Shown here: piece by piece, positions 47,715-64,000 of the stretch
Layout of the letters: each line of letters starts with the position of its first letter
Position numbering within the stretch: position 1 is the stretch's first letter
Source of the DNA: Megaleporinus macrocephalus
Taxonomy: Eukaryota > Chordata > Actinopteri > Characiformes > Anostomidae
Direction: 5' to 3'
DNA: 64,000 nucleotides
Assembly: GCA_021613375.1 (NCBI GenBank)
Contig: JAJQXZ010000028.1
Span: 404,501 to 468,500, forward strand
Made by a program: the position numbers and the translations under genes
Notes under the pieces: model-generated
Database searches by the model: none
Told to the model about the DNA's origin: nothing
The model's input: only the letters and a program-made list of their open reading frames with translations

Positions 47715-49529
47715 CAGTCTGAAGTTGCCAACCCAAAACTGTAAACCTTATAAACATAAATCCTCTTTAATCTGGTTAGGCATATTTGATAAGGTGTCCT
47801 ACTATAATTACCCATAATTTAATTCTGTAATCTTCTATGTTTCCTCCGAACCCAACGTTGAAGGCATCCTAACTTTCTCAAACAACAGATGTGATCAATA
47901 CAGGCAGTCCTCCTGAACTGCACTCAATTTGCCTCCTAGAACAGGTAGAAATTGAAATTCTTCACCAGAGAACTCAGTGAGCACAGGGCCACGGGAAGGG
48001 GAGGCGGGAGAGAAATGCAATTCCATTTGGCAGATACCCCCTTTTCCCAGGGTTCTCCTTGTGTTAGGGGACACGAGGATGATAAACCCAGCTTTAGCCT
48101 AACTGAGCCCATCCTCCGGGCGCTTTAATTGTCTCGGGGGGTGCGCGTCTGCTTAGCTTTCCTGTCACACAGCCCGGGCGAAGGATAAGGAAACAGGAAT
48201 TGGAAGACTCATTACACCCTGAATACAAAAAAGACCGCCGACGTCCTCCCGTCCTTGAGATCCCAATGCAGCCCTCGTCAAGAAAGACACGGTACACAAC
48301 AGCTTGTGCCAGGTACAGCGGCGGCGGCGGCGCACACAAGAGTGGGCTGATAGATTGCAAACCTGAAAGAGAATATGGATCTTTATACAATTTCTTGGCA
48401 CTCACAGTGATAGTTCGGCAGGAAATCTAATTTATTAGATTTCATTTTCCCCCACTTGCCTAGGCAACCAGCCAAGACGTGTTTACATTCTTCAGTTTCG
48501 CAATAGGACCATAAGGCTAGTGTAGGTAGACAGTAAGAGATGCTTATACTCCACCAATTAGCACCACAGTAACTGTAAATCAATATATATCTTAAATATC
48601 ATGTTTGATAAGTTGCTTTTCATCTTCTAAACTATTACAGTCTTACTGTATACTTTAAAAACAAGTCATTTTTTAACTTTGCCTTTTAAGGCCGATTTAT
48701 GTAAATCAGCTCCATTCTGATTGGATCTCCTGTATGGCACACAGAGGTAAAGTGATGTAATGGGAATATACCCTCACCACACTCTATTCTATATGGCTCC
48801 ACGTACCCTATCGCAATTAGTAGTTCTACACTTCCAGACTGTAGTCCATCTGTTTCTCTGTATACTTTGTTACCCTGTTCTTAAGTGGACCCCGACATGG
48901 ACCACCACAGAGCTGGTGGAAAATTCTCAGCACAGCAGTGAAACTGGCGTGTTGGTATAAACTAATCAGACATGGCTTTTAAACACTGTCCTCTCTTTTA
49001 GAAGCTCCTCAAACATGATCCACCCCCCAAAAAATACCTGCACTGTGGTGGTCCTGATCATTGAGTTACAGGGAGAAGATGTATACAGAGAAAGAGATTG
49101 ACTACAGTCTGTAATTGTAGAACTACAAAGTGCTCCTACATGGTAGGAGGAGCTGATAGAGTGTAGATACACTTAGACAATGTCTATTTATATTTATAAA
49201 AATCATCTAGACTTTCAATGTGAGTCAATGGAACCAGATTTTGTCCCCAAGTTATTTTGGAGCATTTCTATTGGTCCATTCATCAAAAAATGTAAAAATG
49301 TTTTTTAATATAAACAGCTGTCGTTAAAATGATGTAGAAAAATTAAAATCGACAAAAAAATGGAGCTACATGGTTTTCATTGGACGGCAATGATATGCTG
49401 GTTTTTATGACATCACAAGCACAGTGAATCTGCAATGGGCTGTATTTGCAGCATAATCTGTATATACGGACTGAAGACTCAGAAACAGGTTTAATGCTTT
49501 AACAATATTTACATCTTTACGTCTTTATG
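47715..49529. other. intergenic, candidate conserved block and repeats
   Basis: 48000-48430 is GC-rich, non-repetitive and includes a GGC triplet run (acagcggcggcggcggcgc); it may be conserved but shows no exon. 48780-49165 is the gagaatgatccac dispersed repeat in degraded form; 49200-49395 a MITE copy. Confidence 0.4.
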
Positions 49530-49537
49530 ATTTAGGC

Positions 49538-50319
49538 CAGAGGTCACTAATAGGCGGACCGCGGACCGGGTCGGGACCCAGACGTTGTCCAATGCGAACC
49601 CAAAACAATCAACTATTGAGAATGATTTCATTTTGTCTGTGTTTATTTTAAGCGGCGGAGCTTTTCTTGTCTTTATGGTATACGGGCTTTACGGCACAGT
49701 GAACTCAGAGATCAATCACGTGCACTGTAAGATCACCAAAGGCTCCTCAGCCAATCAGATCTGTGCACATTGGGGTGCGGGGGCTTGCACACAGGCGAGG
49801 TATGAAGCGAGAAGCAGCAGCCGGAGACTAAAGCGAGTCAGAAAGAATAAGGAGCTCTAAAATCAGAAAAGTGAACAGAGAAAACTGAGTTTTTAACAGG
49901 AACGGTTCTGGAACGGACCAGCTCGTCTAGTTCTGGAGAACACCGCTCTGTACAACCAACATGTCAATCTGAGAAGCTGAGTTAACAAGAAGATGCACTT
50001 TTTCTCAAAAGCATTCTGTTTTTTTTTTAATGAAGCTCTTGTTCTTACTTGAAGTGAGTAAAAAATATTTATTAGAATTTTTATAAATAATTTATTCAGT
50101 TCAGCATTTAAACAGTAAATATACTGAAATCTACTGAACGGTATGTGTGATGTGTTGGTGTTTCAGTTGCTGATGGTATAAGATGCTGATACTAGGTAAC
50201 TTCAGTAAACAGGATACACCACTGAATCATAACACACGTTAGAAATGATGACGGTCCGGACCTTATCCTGAGGAAATCTCCTCTAACTGGACCTTAATGA
50301 CTCTAATTAAATACCCCTG
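49538..50319 (+). mobile_element. non-autonomous hAT element, copy A, perfect 8-bp TSD
   Basis: 782 bp beginning cagaggtcactaatag and ending aatacccctg, flanked by a perfect 8-bp target duplication ATTTAGGC (49530-49537 and 50320-50327). Eight-base duplications and CAG-type ends are hAT hallmarks. The 91-codon frame at 49585-49860 lies inside it and shows no transposase motif. It lies about 1.3 kb beyond the cmtr1 stop codon. Confidence 0.9.
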
Positions 50320-50327
50320 ATTTAGGC

Positions 50328-51579
50328 TTCTTAACCCTATTTATAGTGTTCTCAGTTAGAACCGCTTGCTTTGTTATTATGTTGAGGACATAAATGAAGG
50401 ACAAAGGCTGTTAAAAATAAAATGTTTATCACCCAGAACAACTGAACAGTTCATCATCAAACTCAGGCACATGGTATCAGTGTAACAGCTGACCTGCTGC
50501 AGCCTACAGAATCAAACTATATGAAATGTAGATTTAATTATATAGCGTTCTCATAGGGAGTCCATTTACCAACACAGGTTTAAAGGAGTACTCCAGCGCT
50601 TTCAACCTAAACTATAATCAGCCCCATTTCTAGCATATGGTTGATTGCCAGGGACAATTTTGATGTCTTGCTGCAAGCTGTACAGAACAGAAACCCAATA
50701 TAAGATAACAAAAATCAAATGGGCCGGTGCTACAAAGCTGAATATTACATTTGGATTTTATGTCAACAGGTTTTCTGTTGTTTTACTAAGTCAATGAAAA
50801 TTAGTGTCTGTGAAAACCGACCACATGCTACAGATGCACGAGGCAGATTAAACTGAGTACTGCTCGAACGTTCATCTTTCAAACGCTCAGTTCAAACTAA
50901 CCTTTACAAGCGCAAACATAAAATGACCTACAGCTCGAACCGTTTTTCCATTAAACACAGAACAACAACTAGACTGACTTGCACGCTGTCAAGAGACGGC
51001 ACAGTGATTTCATCTACAAGTCAAGGACAAGGACGCCCAGTTTCTTCAGCGGAGGCTCGAAAACTCCTCAGCAGTTTTTATGTTATTATCAAAGTCAGCC
51101 ACACACATAAAAAACGCAAAGGCGCTCTTAGCAATTAAAGACAAGGCGTTTGCCTTATTTCAACATGTATAAGCGAACAAACCTGAAAAATAGGGGGGGA
51201 AACAATCCCAGGCCACACCACCGCACAAGCACACAGAAGAGGAAATGTATACCCCTGTGGTCATGCACTGTATTATCATTATTACTGGAGAGAAGCTGGA
51301 GTTTGAAAGCAGCGTGTTTCGTCAGGCACTGCGGGACTGCAGACTCAAATCTACAGAGGCTAACCGCTATAGCTATCTGACAGCTTCACCATCATTTTCA
51401 CCACCGGCTGTTGCCAGGCGCAGGATGTGAGGGGAAAAAATTAGGTTCCTGGAGGACAATATGCTGTAACGCTTCATCCCAGCGAGTTTAAAACACCATG
51501 CATTTCATTACGCTCCCTCTTCTGTGATCTACAGCACCCTCTGCTGGCAAAGAGAAGCTTCAGCGCTTCAGTCCCCATC
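50328..51579. other. region downstream of cmtr1 stop, presumed 3' UTR and spacer
   Basis: No repeat or gene recognised. An ATTAAA on the minus strand at 50533-50538 is a possible poly(A) signal about 1 kb past the stop; no canonical AATAAA was seen closer. Confidence 0.35.
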
Positions 51580-63816
<12,237 letters not shown>

Positions 63817-64000
63817 CTAAACACACATACAAGAAGTGTGAGGTAGTGAACATAAACATCCATTTCTAAACAGATTACACAAGATAATCCACAGGCATAA
63901 GGGGGGTCAAAGAAAAACAAGTTGAAATAAATGATAAACGTCTATGGAAAATGGGACCATTATCAAACACACGAGACCTGGCAGACCACCAAAACTGTCT
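63817..64000. other. cmtr1 intron running off the window
   Basis: Sequence upstream of the acceptor at 63817; the next exon (ending in the codon that starts the G-G-H-F motif) lies outside. Confidence 0.6.

Noticed and set aside
47187..47815. Long open frames (up to 185 codons) on both strands
   Set aside because: All arise from the GGAT/GGCT tetranucleotide array and encode only M-D-G-W or H-P-S-I repeats.
49585..49860. Candidate small gene of 91 codons
   Set aside because: It lies wholly within a hAT MITE with perfect target duplications, and the same sequence is decayed in copy B.

Overview
This is vertebrate nuclear DNA, almost certainly from a teleost fish. It has short GT-AG exons in very long introns, about 60% A+T, and dense fish-type DNA transposons, MITEs, L2-like LINE fragments, microsatellites and minisatellites. 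Several dispersed repeats look ostariophysan (characin or catfish group), but that placement is only an impression. No bacterial-type gene, operon, tRNA, rRNA or CRISPR array was found.

Two protein-coding genes are supported, both on the minus strand, head to tail. (1) The 3' part of cmtr1, the cap-1 mRNA 2'-O-methyltransferase, occupies 63816 down to 51580. Thirteen exons are resolved to the base, encoding about 443 residues: the end of the methyltransferase domain with its catalytic lysine, the guanylyltransferase-like domain, the WW domain and the stop codon. (2) The 5' part of a copine of the CPNE5/8/9 group runs from the start codon at 42125 down to 7615. Six exons encode the N-terminus and most of the first C2 domain; the gene continues beyond base 1. 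In human, CPNE5 and CMTR1 both lie on 6p21, which favours cpne5, although several residues look more like CPNE9. The six-frame open frames elsewhere are mostly chance, repeats or antisense shadows.

Layout: 1-7614, copine intron made of repeats, including a Tc1/mariner relic (2101-2641) and an old degenerate array (2.9-5.6 kb). 7615-9625, three copine exons. 9626-22416, a large intron with an L2-like LINE (15.9-18.5 kb) and several MITEs. 22417-28236, two more exons. 28237-42048, intron 1, with two minisatellites, MITEs and transposase relics. 42049-42125, the first coding exon, with a GC box and then a 1-kb TAA/ACT trinucleotide array just upstream. 42.4-51.5 kb, intergenic: MITEs, a 740-bp foldback, a GATG/GCTG minisatellite and a clean hAT MITE. 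51.6-63.8 kb, cmtr1.

The most unusual structure is inside cmtr1. A block containing one exon, its splice acceptor and flanking intron was copied in inverted orientation into a neighbouring intron. The copy leaves an antisense pseudo-exon at 62906-62951 and long inverted arms around an exon that could be skipped in frame. A P-element-like THAP transposon and a hAT MITE later inserted in only one arm, giving a relative order of events.
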